Positions 1 through 12,308 of a stretch of 64,000 nucleotides of DNA are shown here, one piece after another. Position numbers and translations under genes: made by a program. Each line of letters starts with the position of its first letter. Within the stretch, counting starts at the first letter, position 1. Source of the stretch: Pontederia crassipes (Eukaryota > Streptophyta > Magnoliopsida > Commelinales > Pontederiaceae); assembly GCA_030549335.1 (NCBI GenBank), contig CM060198.1, forward strand, positions 43,936,353 to 44,000,352. Direction: 5' to 3'. The notes under the pieces are model-generated. The model made no database searches and was not told the DNA's origin. It saw only the letters and a program-made list of their open reading frames with translations.

Positions 1-1774
1 CGAGCCAAGAACTAACCCCCCAAAAGTAAAAAAGTTTTTCAGGTCTCTCAACTCCAAATGTCATACAAAGAGGACCGTGATTAAAAAAAAAACACTTGAA
101 TAGTATAGATTTTGATGATCTAATTAGTTCACTATTGATCTATGAGATCGAAATGTAGGAAGAAGAAGAAGTAAATGCTCTAAAAAAGAAGACATTGGCA
201 TTGAAAGCAAACGAAAAAGAAGAAGACTCAAGTGAAGAGAAAGTGAACGAAAAGAGACTTGCACACTACACAAAAAAACTTGACAAATATCTCAAGTTGG
301 TAAAATCCAAAGAAATGTATGAGAAGCCAAAGAGAAGACCATATAAAGAAAGGAATTCAAGTCTCAACAAGAATGACAAAGAAGAGACATTTTAGAAGGG
401 GAAGAAGAAAAAGTACGAAGAGTTAAGTGAAACAAGTGACTCATTAAGCTCTTGTAGCGATGAAGCATATCTATGTTTAATGGTACATAACGATGAGGTA
501 TTTTCTAGCCCCTTAAATTCAAATAATGACCCATCGAACTCTTCCAAGTAAAACCTTTCTTTATATGTGAATAAAGAACTTTTCTCTCTTATAAAAAGGT
601 ATTTTTCACTTAAAGAGGAAAATGAAAAGTTACTACATGATCTTGAAAAATTATAAGAAGAAAGGGATACATTTTTTGTAGAAAATGAAATTTGAAAAAT
701 GAAATTGATTCTTTGGAAATTACACATGTATGTGAAATTGTAAAATTAGCATATTCTTTAAAAAAAAAGTAAAACAAGAAAATATCTTTTGAAAAATTTA
801 CAAAATAATGTTAAAACTATTTCTTATGTAACGAAAAATAATCCTAAGAAATACTTTATACATGAAAACTCTTATTGGAAACCTAATTATTCCTACTATA
901 GAAAATCACATATTATATGTTTTACATGTGGATTTTATGGTCATTACGCATATCAGTACAAAATAAGAAAACCATCACAATATGACATGATTTGAGTTTC
1001 AAAAGGAACATTGACTAACAAAATAAGATCCAAAGAAATTTGGTAAATAATTGTTTTTTAGGTGTGCCTCACATGTAAAGCAAAGGACAAGTGAAATTGA
1101 AAATGTGAAGACATGAAGGTCATGATAAAAGTATCATTTACTTTTTTATATCACTCAAAATTTCAAAATTACTATTTCTTTAAGAGAAAAGAGGAACATA
1201 TAAAATAGAAAAAGAAAATTGGTCATAATGATAGGGGGAGCATGTTAAAATCTTTCAACTTTATTTTGACATATCATTGATATCATTATTGTATCAAAGT
1301 TTTATGCAATATTTTGATTCTTAATACAATTTTTTGAGACTTATGACCTTCATAACCTCGAGATCAATTTGATTTTATTTTGTCATTATAAAATAGTCAT
1401 AAATTCAGGGGGAGTTATTTTTGCATATTTTATAACTCTTTATGATGTATTACTTTACATGTTTATTATATGACAAAAGGGGAGAATGAATCTTTTAAAG
1501 ACAACATGATTAAGGGGGAGTTACATATGATTTCTTATGTCCTTCATGTGCAAACTATTTTTTTTATGAAACAAAAGGGGGAGAAATATAAGAGAAATAT
1601 GATATGAATATAATTTTATATGAAGAGTACCTTACAATTAGTACTTATGTGTATATCTATCATTGTAAGGAAAGTTAAGTTTTAGGGGAGTAAAATTTTA
1701 CAAGATTTTTCAACTTTTTCGCAACTTATATATTTTTTATATTTATCGGTTTGTCTTTATAAAAAAGGGGAGAT
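1..1774 (+). mobile_element. 3' part of a pol-less Ty1/copia (Sirevirus-like) element: gag remnant and polypurine region
   Basis: This is the internal part of a copia-type retrotransposon whose 5' end lies outside the window. Positions 1-400 carry the end of a degraded gag: the lysine/glutamate-rich stretch at 195-395 (EKRLAHYTKKLDKYLKLVK) matches the gag on the minus strand at 47751-48062. A decayed zinc knuckle follows near 915-960 (CFTCGFYGHYAYQY), with the last cysteine of CX2CX4HX4C replaced by tyrosine. No protease, integrase or reverse transcriptase follows. Instead there is noncoding DNA with at least five AGGGGAG-like polypurine blocks (about 1233, 1407, 1514, 1574, 1681), ending in AAAAAAGGGGAGAT at 1761-1774 directly before the LTR. 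Multiple polypurine tracts are known for the Sirevirus lineage; the lineage assignment is inference. Confidence 0.75.
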
Positions 1775-3005
1775 TATTGGAGAAAAATTTTAATGCCCTA
1801 TAAAATTATATTTTGATGATACAAACCTCGAAAGATTAAAGTTAGATACTGAAAAAGTTTAAATAAAAATAGACAATTTTATGCACTAAATTTTGATTAA
1901 ATAATTGACTATGGTCTTATTAAATTTTGGATGAATGATGAATATCAAAGTTGTAGAGAATTCTGTTAGCTATCCATAGAATTCAAGAATATTTCATTTG
2001 GAATAACCAAGAATAAAAATAGTGCAAGATGGTCAACTTGCTAGTCGACGCAATGAAAGCCAGTCGACGCAATGAAAGCCGGTCGAGACTATACCGGTCG
2101 ACCGGTCAATGCAAAGCTTGCCCAACACAAATGACGAGACTGCACCGATCGACAGTCTGATCGATGCAGTGATCAACCGATCAGCTCAATGGGCAAAAAT
2201 CAAAATGTCGAGATTATACTAGACAACAGACCGGTCGATAGTCCGGTCGATCGATCAAGCGATAATACTAAAAAAGTCGCACAATGGTCATATATACCGG
2301 TCGACCGGTCTAACAATGCGATCGATCGGTCCCAGCTGACATGAACAGTAACGGCTAGTTTTGAATGAGAAAATTGTGAAATAAATTCTGAATGAATTTT
2401 TCACATGTTGAAGCCTATAAAAGGAGTGTCAATGCCTAAAGCAAGAGCACTCATCCAAGCATTGAAGAAAAACTTTAAATTATCAAAAGAAGACCATTCT
2501 CTTGAAGTTATCATTTTAGTTTCTCTTTGGTCTCTCTTCTCTTCTTGTAAGCATGATATTGTAAAAGAGAGAAACAATTGTTCAGAAAAATTGAGAGAGC
2601 TCCTGTGTAAAAGAGGTTTCATATCTTACTTCTTAAGTAAGAGAAAAGATAAAGCTTTCTAGGAGGAGAGGTGCACTTACCTCTCGACGCGGAGAAAAGG
2701 TGGTTGATGTAAAGGCTTCCTCCCCCCATTTGGAACAAAGGAAGAGTTGTAGTAGAATCTTCGGTAGTCTCGAGATCGAGAAGTCGGATCGGAGACGTAG
2801 GCCAAGGTGTGGCCAAACCTCATCAACAATCACTGTGTTCTTGTGTTTGCATTTTTTTCCCTCTCCTTCTCATATTGTGTTTGTAATATAAAAAATCTAA
2901 TTTGTTTTGGTTTAAAGATTGTTGAATCTATTTTAAGCTTCCGTGACATGTTTCGTAAAATCTATATTTTTGGCATAAAACACCAATTCACCTCCTTTTG
3001 TCCTT
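1775..3005 (+). repeat. 3' LTR of the pol-less Sirevirus-like element, 3' end damaged
   Basis: The sequence aligns along its length with the solo LTR at 29650-30852 and the minus-strand LTR at 48773-49917. It starts TATTGG, a decayed form of TGTTGG, right after the polypurine tract. It contains a cluster of palindromic GGTCGACCGGTC-type boxes (2041-2335) and then a TATAAAAG box at 2416-2423. The last recognisable part is the CACCAATTCACC segment at 2981-2992. The expected end (CTTGGGATCCTACA) is missing, cut by the CACTA-derived sequence that follows. Small reading frames within it do not resemble known proteins and are taken as chance. Confidence 0.8.
2416..2423 (+). promoter_or_regulatory. 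TATA box of Sirevirus-like LTR
   Basis: TATAAAAG lies directly downstream of the palindrome cluster. The same box at the same place occurs in the other LTRs of this family (30312-30319, 54916-54923, and on the minus strand near 49352-49359), so it is probably the LTR promoter TATA box. Confidence 0.6.
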
Positions 3006-3009
3006 TTTA

Positions 3010-4832
3010 AAGTAAGTTTTTAGGGCCGTGTCATAATGAGATGCTACATAGACTCTAAAATGATGCAAACAAATAAATTAAAAGATAATAAAATTAAATG
3101 TGACACTACGTCTGACGCCTAGGTGACTCTATAAACGACGAAGCACAGTCGACACTAAGTAGATGCTAAAGTGACGTCAAATACTATTCCTGATTTTTTT
3201 ATTGGCTTCTATTTAAATAGGTTTGTATTAGTTTGTTCATATTATATTATAAGTTTATATTCCAATAGGCTTTGTATATTCTAATTTTCTATTATATGTA
3301 TGTAATTGTATGTATATATATATATATATATATATATGATGTGTGTATGTATGTTAGGTCTATGTATTCAAGATAAAGTCTCATTACATTGTGCCCCATT
3401 TCAGTTATTTTGTTCCCTTCCCACACTATAAAAATTATGGAATGCATATATAATTACTCATGTATATGTATATAAAATTATAAGTCTATATGTATATGTG
3501 TATATGACAAAATTTTGTATATGTATATCTAATATATGTGTATGTATATGTCTACGTGTGCGAGATTAAGTCACAACAATGTGTATATCTATATGTATTA
3601 TAAGTATATATGTGTATGTATATGTCTATATATGTGCGAGATTAAGTGACAATAACGTGTATATGTATACGTATTATAAGTATATATATGTATGTATATG
3701 TTTATATGTGCGAGTTTAAGTTATAATAAGATGTATATGTATACGTAATATGTATAAGTATATACGTATATTTATATGTTTATATGTGCCCAATTAAGTG
3801 TGTGTAATAAAAAGTCGGCTACTGCGACGCTATAGTGACACTCTAGCGTCGACGTAGCGTCTCAAACATTCTGGCGTCCCAACATCGCGATGCTAGGGAG
3901 ATGTCAATAGTGCCTTTGTAGCGTCAACTATCATTGCGGCTCTATTGTAGCGCTCCGTAGATGCTATTGAGTCTCCACGGTGGCGCTAGAATGAGATATT
4001 TTGTAACAAATCATGTCACTTAATTCAACTATCATAATTCCACGATTAAGAATACAAAAATAATATATGTATAATTAAGATATGATATATATTGTATGCA
4101 TAAGTAATATATATAATATAGGTAATAAATATATATTTAGGAACACACATATGATAGGCATATATAAGTAATTATGTTGGAATACATATATATGTTGAAG
4201 GTGCACATATAATATATATTAAAGCATACGGGGTTGCATCAAAATAGATAGCATATATATAGTTATATAAATATAGTTCGCGTATAGTTAATATATTTCT
4301 TAATTAATTAACATATATGTTTCTCAAACATATATAGTTATAAGATGCCAAGTATTGTTAAAATAGTGTCAATTAAGTGTTGTATGTGTTATATGTGTAG
4401 ACAACTATAGGAATATATTTTTATAATGGCGTCCACATAGCGTCGCATCATTTGTGACGCCAAGTAGCGGCGCATATCTCGGCGCCAAAATCGCCCAAAT
4501 ATACGATGCCCAAATTGATTCCTCGCTAGCATTGACATATCGTCTCAAAGCTTGTGATGCTAGGTTCGCGTCTCTATGGCGCTAAGTTATCGACGCTACA
4601 ACAACGCTAAGTTTTGCCGCGCATTTTTGCTCCATCGCGTGCAATAATAGCGGCTAATTGGCGTCTCTATGACGCCTCCATTAGCGTCTATTTCATGAAA
4701 CGGAAACGCTAATGTGACGCTATCAGAAGGCAAGTAGTGTCTTCTTTGTGTGACTCAACTGAGACACTATAACGACTTAGATAGTAATGAAGATGCTATT
4801 TTGCATCGTTAAGCGCCCAGTTTCTTGTAGTG
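3010..4832 (-). mobile_element. Truncated CACTA (En/Spm) transposon, non-autonomous
   Basis: The right end is TTTCTTGTAGTG (4821-4832), the reverse complement of a CACTA terminus. Inside are many subterminal GCGTC/GACGC motifs (3110-3180, 3815-3990, 4430-4700). The stretch 3960-4200 is the reverse complement of 31930-32190 inside the complete CACTA element at 31266-34870, so both belong to one family in opposite orientation. The opposite terminus is not found; the element seems cut where it meets the copia LTR. A (TA)n run lies at about 3311-3338, and TATATGTATA-type simple sequence fills much of 3300-3800. No transposase coding is visible. Confidence 0.7.
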
Positions 4833-5887
4833 AATGAATAATTGAATTGAGCTTTTTATGATTCATAAATAAATTGTGGCATTTGTGCCTCATGGATAAA
4901 TTGAAAAATTATTAATAGGATTGTATTAATAATTATTATTGCGGCCTTCACTGACCTTTGACGAGTTGATAATTAATGGATAATTAATTAAATTGATAAT
5001 TATTGAATTATGGCCTTCATTGATGTACGACCAATCGATGATTGATTAAATGTAATTGACATTGAATTGGGATAAACTGAATTGATAATGATGTTATGGA
5101 TAATCGTTATGACTGGTCAATTAGTTATTGATTTTTGCTAATTGCTAATTGCCTTGATTGATCATAGATTATTTATTGCTAATTATTTATAAATCTTTTA
5201 TACTATTGATATTGATATTGTCTCATGATTCATACTGATAATTATTATGAGTGATCCTACGTATTGAGATTTTTTATTTGATTTTGCTCCTATACTTAGA
5301 TCCGTGTAGGATGAGGTGATGACGATGATGAGACGGTTTGTGCCTTATCTTATGGATAATATGTACATAAATGTATGATCTTAATTATATTATATAGTTG
5401 TAGACCATAATCCATACCGACTGGATATTGTATAAATAGTTTCAGGATATAAGTCAATATGTTGAGTCGTCAAAGTTAAGAAAATGATTAACTATAGAAT
5501 TAAATAATACCTTGGGATAACCTTTTACACATGCAAAAAAAAAATTTATGGTAGCGTCACAGGACAACTAATTGTGCACACTTTTGGAGAAGCTGATAAT
5601 AAGAGAGGGCACGATCTCCAATTGTTACCGAGCTAACGCCTTCATTTTCGTAACAAGACATGAAAGAGTGAAACAGTTAAAATCTTTACTCAAAGCTCAA
5701 GACAAACAATAAGCTCTGAAATTATTTTTTTCCTGGTTATCAATCATAACACGACAGCGTTTTAGAAATAACATGATTATTAAAAACAACAAAAATGAAA
5801 TTATTATAAATATAAAGATTATGGTTTTAAAATTATTGGTACCAGATCAGATTGAAATTAGAGAGACACTAAGTTTGAAATTGACAG
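4833..5887. other. Intergenic, no gene recognised
   Basis: This is AT-rich DNA with short degenerate repeats of TTGATAATTATT type (4900-5270). I see no coding region, terminal repeat or RNA gene in it. Confidence 0.5.
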
Positions 5888-6557
5888 AGTTACTATTATT
5901 TCCTTTTGTTTCGTAATTTAATGATAAAAGAATGAACTAGGGTGTAAGAGTCTTTGAGTTTCAATGTGGGGACGATTTATAAAAATCATATTTGAATATG
6001 AATTAACGATATGAATTGGTTTAATTTTATTTAATTTTTTATTTAAATATAAATTATAATACAAGAGTTAAGAAAAATTAAGTTAGATAAATGTTTTTAT
6101 TATTTTAAAATAAATTATTTATTTTTTATTTGATTGAGAAGAAATAAAAGTTGTGGGAATAATTATTTTTAACCTCTCTAAAATCATTAATATGATAGAT
6201 TTAATTTTAAATGATATGATGAATTTATAAACGCCATTCTAATTTTAGTTAAAATTTTAAAAATACTATCCAAACATGATGTAGACTTTTACCTAATTAA
6301 ATCTAATCAATCAGCATTAAATCTTTTATCCAAACAAAGCCTGTCAACCAATACAATCAAGAGTCAAGGAGGGCTTGAACTCTGTTACAACTTCCAAGAG
6401 ATACATCGTATTGCTAAATCATGACTTGTTCTCATAAGTCATAATACAACAATACCACGTATGCTCATATAACTGCAGCGGCATCTGCACCGCTGCACTA
6501 CATTTGAATATACTGTGAATATGCATGTAAAGTACAGGCGAAGGCAAGGCAATTTGG
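5888..6557. repeat. 3' flank of RLK copy A, duplicated (partly inverted) at 28688-29650
   Basis: Positions 5888-6260 reappear as reverse complement at 28688-29023. Positions 6301-6540 reappear in direct orientation from 29401. This is the DNA downstream of the receptor-kinase pseudogene, and it shows that a unit of flank plus gene was duplicated. The part at 6512-6517 (ACTGTG) is the unoccupied counterpart of the site where a solo LTR sits in copy B. Confidence 0.75.
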
Positions 6558-6710
6558 TCACCGCTCTGTTGGGTTCATGATCTCAGAAGACTGCACTGGG
6601 ACTCAGGCCAATTGAGTCCCATGATGTCACTGATCAGCTCTGATGTGCCACAGGAGGAGGGACGAGGTGGTGGCGGTGGTCGACCAGGTTAATTGATGGA
6701 TAATTAATAT

Positions 6711-8697
6711 TGTAATATCCTAAATTTTTAAGTGATCAAAACACCCTCAATAGTGAGGTAGCTGGAGGGGCAGTTTGAACCTTTGAAAAATGACAGAAAA
6801 TAAAACCCCAAAACACTTTCTCCCTTTTTTTCCTTCTCTCGGCTGCTACCTCTCTCAAGTTGGAGCCATCATTTCATGCTCTAGGTGCTCACCTTGAAGA
6901 TGAGGAGGCGCAGGGGGCTGTTGGCGGGGAGGAGGAACTCCATTACAGAGGGAAGAAGGCACGAAGGAGGAGGCAGTGACATTAGTAAGGGTCTAGGCAT
7001 AAGGTATGTAATTGGGGGAAACCTATTTTGCTTTCGTTTTCCTTCCAAATGATTCCTGGTTCAGAAGGGATTATGTGATGCTTTTGTGTTGGATTGATAG
7101 CTAGAGTTTTGAGGTTCGAAGCCTCCGATTGTCCTTTGGATGTTTTTGCCTCCGATTCGGTTTCTTTCCAAGCTAGGAATCTTATCATTGTGAAATTGGT
7201 CTCTAAGAATGCATGTGAACTTTTATAAATGCATATTAGCCCCATTTGAAATATCCAAGTGGTGTATTGATGATTATCTATTGTAGACATATGAAAAAAT
7301 GTAACCAAAACAGGAGAGGTTTTGTCGAAATTTTTTTGGCACGGCCGTGCTAGAATGGTCCCGGCCGTGAACATGGGGAGAACGACCATGACGCATAGTG
7401 GGCGGGCACCCCATGGTCAGCACAATCGTGCCCCATTAGCGGCATGCCCATGACCAATGGCCATCATGGCCGTGACCAGAGGGTGTCACGGCCGTGCTCA
7501 GTGCCTCAAATCCTTATTCTTTCATCATGCTCAGTTAGAGCAAGGGTCTTTTATCTTATTGATTTTCCATGGCATTGTGGGAGTTCTCCTCTGATTTTTC
7601 TAAGACAAAATACGTAGATAAGCATGAATTGATTTAACGTTTACTTATGTGCTTTCTTCGTGATATGATTGTTTTGATATGATTGACCATGCTATTGAAT
7701 GACTCACTTAGATTCCGAAATTGCATGCTAAGCCGTAGGAGTAAAATGAAATATTGTATGAATACGCATGTTCGTTGGTTGAAACTTGACCTCCAAGGAA
7801 TTGTATTGTTGCCATTGGACTTGGACGCAGGTAATTGAATCATTTTGATCCAAAAGTGACCGAGCTTGGCCAGCCATTATGGGCCTCGGGGATCCTCAAG
7901 TACCAACAACATATGGAATGCACACTAAATTGTTGTGTAATGATTGGTAACCTTAAAAAATCCGTAATAAGATTTATGGAACCATGAAATAGATAGAACT
8001 GACATTCATATTGTATATGGGCATTAAAAGTTTAATGCAAATATGTATTGGCTAGCCATTGATTGGAAATTGTATTGGGCATTATGAAGGTAATGCAATT
8101 GAATCATTGTATGGATTGGAATGGATTTTATGAAAATGAGTACTTAACGACATATTTTTCCAACATCTAAATTATGCCTTCTTTCATCATTTTAAATTTA
8201 AGTTATTATTTCATTTGGCCCTTTACATACCCTAACGGGAGGTGGGCCTCAACTGCATCTGGGTTCGTGCAGGTATGGAAGAGTGAGATTGGACCGATGG
8301 CGGGGCTTTATGAAGTTGCAGATGGCGGGGTCATTAGGTTATATGTCATTACCTAGTATGGTTATGTTTCAACCCACGGGCTTTTACGTACGAACTTATA
8401 GTCGATGTTTTTGCCCTTTTTGTATACGGGAAGGATGTACTAATCTGGGGAGATGGATCTTCCCTCTTTTGTATCTCGATAGGCCCACACCAATAACACC
8501 TTTTAGATTAATGCTATTATATCATGCTTCCGCCATACTCTCATTTTTGTTGTATTTAGATTTCCGCTGCATATTGCTCCAAATCTTTAATATTATGGCA
8601 TGGTAAATTATTGCATTGTAAGTCATAATGTCGCCACATAGCGCTACCCGGAGCCACTGTCGACAAGTGTCATGGGGTGGTTTTCGGGGACGTTACA
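6711..8697. mobile_element. Solo LTR of Ty3/gypsy type in RLK copy A
   Basis: It starts TGTAATATCC and ends GGACGTTACA, with inverted termini TGTAA/TTACA. It is flanked by the 5-bp target duplication AATAT (6706-6710 and 8698-8702). The undisturbed site is present in copy B at about 31043-31047. No internal region or primer binding site is present, so this is a solo LTR left by recombination. It carries a cluster of CACGGCCGTG-like palindromes at 7335-7500. Several short reading frames (for example 6982-7389 minus and 8283-8606 plus) lie inside and show no recognisable domain. Confidence 0.85.
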
Positions 8698-9181
8698 AAT
8701 ATCTCTCTTTCCCGTCGTCATCAGAGGTGTTAGCTTCGTCCCACATGCCAACCATGCACTTACCTCTGCTCTCTCCTGGAGATCTAAGAAAAGTTGAGGT
8801 CCACTCGGTGGCGACTTCAGACACATTTCTCAGCAGTCTTGGCAAACTTCACCAAGCACTGAGGAGTGAGGAGCAATCTTGCCCTTCAGAAAGAGATGAG
8901 AATCAGTGAGCAGGTCATGCGTTCCCTTGTTCTGGAAATGCAAAGCCCAATCGACCAAGTTCACCTGTTCATCTGGGAGATTTGTGTCAAGAGTAGGTCG
9001 AGTAGAAAGGACTAGCACAACACTAAAAAGTAGACATCAGATTTCTCAGTGACTTTTTGCCCCTTGCAGTACTCTAGGTCTAGTAACCAAAGCTGCTCTT
9101 CACCTCTGCACTGACATGGGAATGGTCTAAGTTCGGGCATGTGTTTTAGAAGTCAAAATCTGAAATCCTGGCCTCCCACTT

Positions 9182-11802
9182 TGTAATAAACTTAAATTTT
9201 GGACCAAGGGTATTTGGGCCGTTTGACCAAAACCCTAATGTAAATTTTATATAAAGGATTAAAAACTTTATTAATTCCTCAAAAACCTAGCAGTAAATCC
9301 CTCTTCTCTCTTTTTCTTCTCCACCAAGAAAAGGCTAAGTCTAAGAGATCTAGAGACCTATTCCTCTTGGCGGCTATGTTTTAAGATCAACTAAGAGAAG
9401 ATCAAGGTTTATAGGAAAAAAGAGAAGAAGATCTAGAGGCTTCTAGACGATGAAGAATGAATTTTATAACTAAAACCTATATGTATGTAAAGGAGATCCA
9501 AACTCTCAGTGATATTTTTATATGGATTGAGAGCTTCAAGAACACCATGTTCTTGATAGGGATTTTGATTGAGAGTTGCATGATTTATGTTGCATAAATT
9601 TGTTAAATTTGTGACTATTTTGTAATAATTATTAGGATAAGTTTTACTTATCCAAAAATTATAAATAATATGGATGACGAAGTCTAGTTTCCACATAAAT
9701 TGGTTTCATATGATTTGGAGATGTATACAAATAGTTATGATCCAATCATCAGACTACTGTCATGTTGTCTCGGGTAACAGCGAGACCAAATAGTAAAACA
9801 TATAGTAAATTGGAAATACTGAATTAGGATTTGAATATTATTCCCAAATTAAAGGTTCGTGTTATCTTTCTGTGAAAATTGTAATCATCTGAAAAGAAAA
9901 AGTATAAGTTAAGTTATGAATATTTTAGTGACTGCTGCCAGAATACTGTGCAGAGAATAAATTCTGGTAGTTGTATGAATTTCTAGGAAAAAGCCCCTAA
10001 CTCTTGTTAATGAATGAAAATTGCATGTTCTAATATATTCTACGATGCATAGATGCTAAGAGATCATACCAGAAATATTTATGATGTTTTAGATTATTTT
10101 TCTTGAAGTTTAATCTCAAAAATTAAGAATTTCGGGTGAAAGATCGGACTTCCATGATGCTGGCACGGTCGTACCAAGTCTCGGAACGATTGTGATAGAT
10201 GATGGGTGAAATCAGCACTCTATACGACCGTGACAACATTATCACGGTCGTGATGGAGTGGGGCACGACCGTGACCAAACAGGTCACGATCGTGACGATG
10301 ACTCGACACGGCCATGACATAACATGTCACGATGTGATCGTATGCGGATGAATTATAGGCCACTGTGATGGGTGTGACGCAAGTATCACGACCCTAAGAG
10401 ACCAGAAATGAAAGCCAAGTTATTTTAAACTTATTCTTTATGTATATAGGTATGTATGGATGTGTATTGATTGTATATGACACGTAGATACACGTAATAC
10501 ATAATTAGACTAAAATATGAAGAATGATAGATGTATTGCAAAATATAATGCACTTAAAGTTGAAGAATGTGTCACTCAGCAAAGTTCTGCATTTATGTAT
10601 GTACTTCAAAGGGACATAAGCTCGCGAAGTAAAGTCATGCATTTGTGTGTATTCTTCGGAATATAGTCCCTCACTATTATGATGTGCATGTTCCCAAGGA
10701 TGTGACCTAGCTAGTCAATATGGTGATGTGATATGAGTCTCCAACTATGTTAATATCAAAGATAAAATAAGATAAAATAAGAATGAAAGTTAAGTTAACT
10801 AAGTATCTTATAACAAAGAATGAATGTTAAGATGATGATGATGAAGTAAAGATGAAAAGTAAAATCCTACACATATGTATATACTTCAAGGGGACTTAAG
10901 CCTGAGAAGTAAAGCCCAATATTTGTGTATGTACTTTCTAAAGGAACAATGTCCATCATAAAATGTGTATATTCCTAAAGATGACTAGGAATGAAGTCAT
11001 TCACTATTATGATGTGCGTGTTTCTAAATATGACTTATGATATGGAAGAAAAGTCAATATGATATTATGTGATAAAGATGAAGGATGAAGATGATACATG
11101 AATGATCACATAACAAAGAAAGAAAAGAATAATGAAATAAGATCCAAAGGGTTATAAAACAACCCTGAGGAGATGTAGAGTATGAAAAAAGGTAAGAAGT
11201 AATAATCAAGGAGTTATGAGAAACTCCTAGAATGTACGTGACAATGAATATGAAATAAAATGATATGTTATAGATGCGATGAATGATATGGATGTATGTT
11301 TCTATTGCATGCTACGTGCAGATGATGGATTCGAAGTAAAGTAGGTATGATATGATGTTTATATTACATGAATGTTGTATGATGCATGAATGTAAGCATC
11401 ATGTATTGTCATATAAGGTTTGTGATATAGTTTATGACATGCATGTTCATGTTATTGTTATTATGATGATGATGCATCATATGTAGTATCATGTGATAGG
11501 ATAACATGACATATATGACCTTTACATAATCTAATTGGAAAACTCTACATTTTGAGTTCGTGCAGATAACTAAAATTAAATGATGGATGACAGTTCAAAC
11601 TTATGACGAAGTGTTATATGTTTTCTTGTAGTGGTATTGAATGAAGTCTATTATGATATGATTAATAGAAAGTTTTTATTTATTATAATTTTCTCTAAAT
11701 TGTCAAATCTTTTACCGTTAAATGATGTATGACAAATGGACTAACAATACGAAATTATCCTAAATATTCAAAATTTTTAAGGTGAATTTTTGAATCGTTA
11801 CA
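9182..11802. mobile_element. Second solo LTR of Ty3/gypsy type in RLK copy A
   Basis: It starts TGTAATAAAC and ends ATCGTTACA, flanked by the target duplication CACTT (9177-9181 and 11803-11807). The empty site is in copy B at 35121-35125. It has the same TGTAA...TTACA termini as the LTR at 6711-8697, but the body is different and longer (2.6 kb). It contains CACGGTCGTG/CACGACCGTG palindromes at 10155-10335, and from 10560 to 11100 diverged repeats around TGTGTATATACTTC-like strings. No coding region is recognised. Confidence 0.85.
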
Positions 11803-12308
11803 CACTTTTCGTCTTGTAGGATGTTTTGGTCTTTGCATCACGGTGGATGATGGTATACTTGGCGCCTGTGTGGAGGTAGTGCAGTCCACGAGCAGCTCCA
11901 AGGCAAATCTCAAGCCGCTGACACCGATTGAGAGATGGATTTTGCGTCTTGTACAAATGCTTAAGGATTGTCCCATGACCATGTAGTCATAGACCAGAAT
12001 CATCTCAACCTCACAGAGCCCTGTTGGAATGAATAGCACCCCTAATGATCCTCTGACATGCAGAAGCCCATGTCCACACGAGGGCAGTTTAGTAAACTGC
12101 AAAACAGTTTCTGGAAACTGCGAATAAGTTGATACTCGTGTATATATATGAGTGCACGGTGTGATGTTTGGAGTGTGTGCATTGCCAATCCTCTTCCATT
12201 TCATCCAGAATATGTAGTTCGACGAATTCTCCGCTGGACGAATTGTCAAACAATAGAGAATTCGTCGTGATTCCTGACTTTGTTCCGAGGTATTTGGATT
12301 GTCGTACA

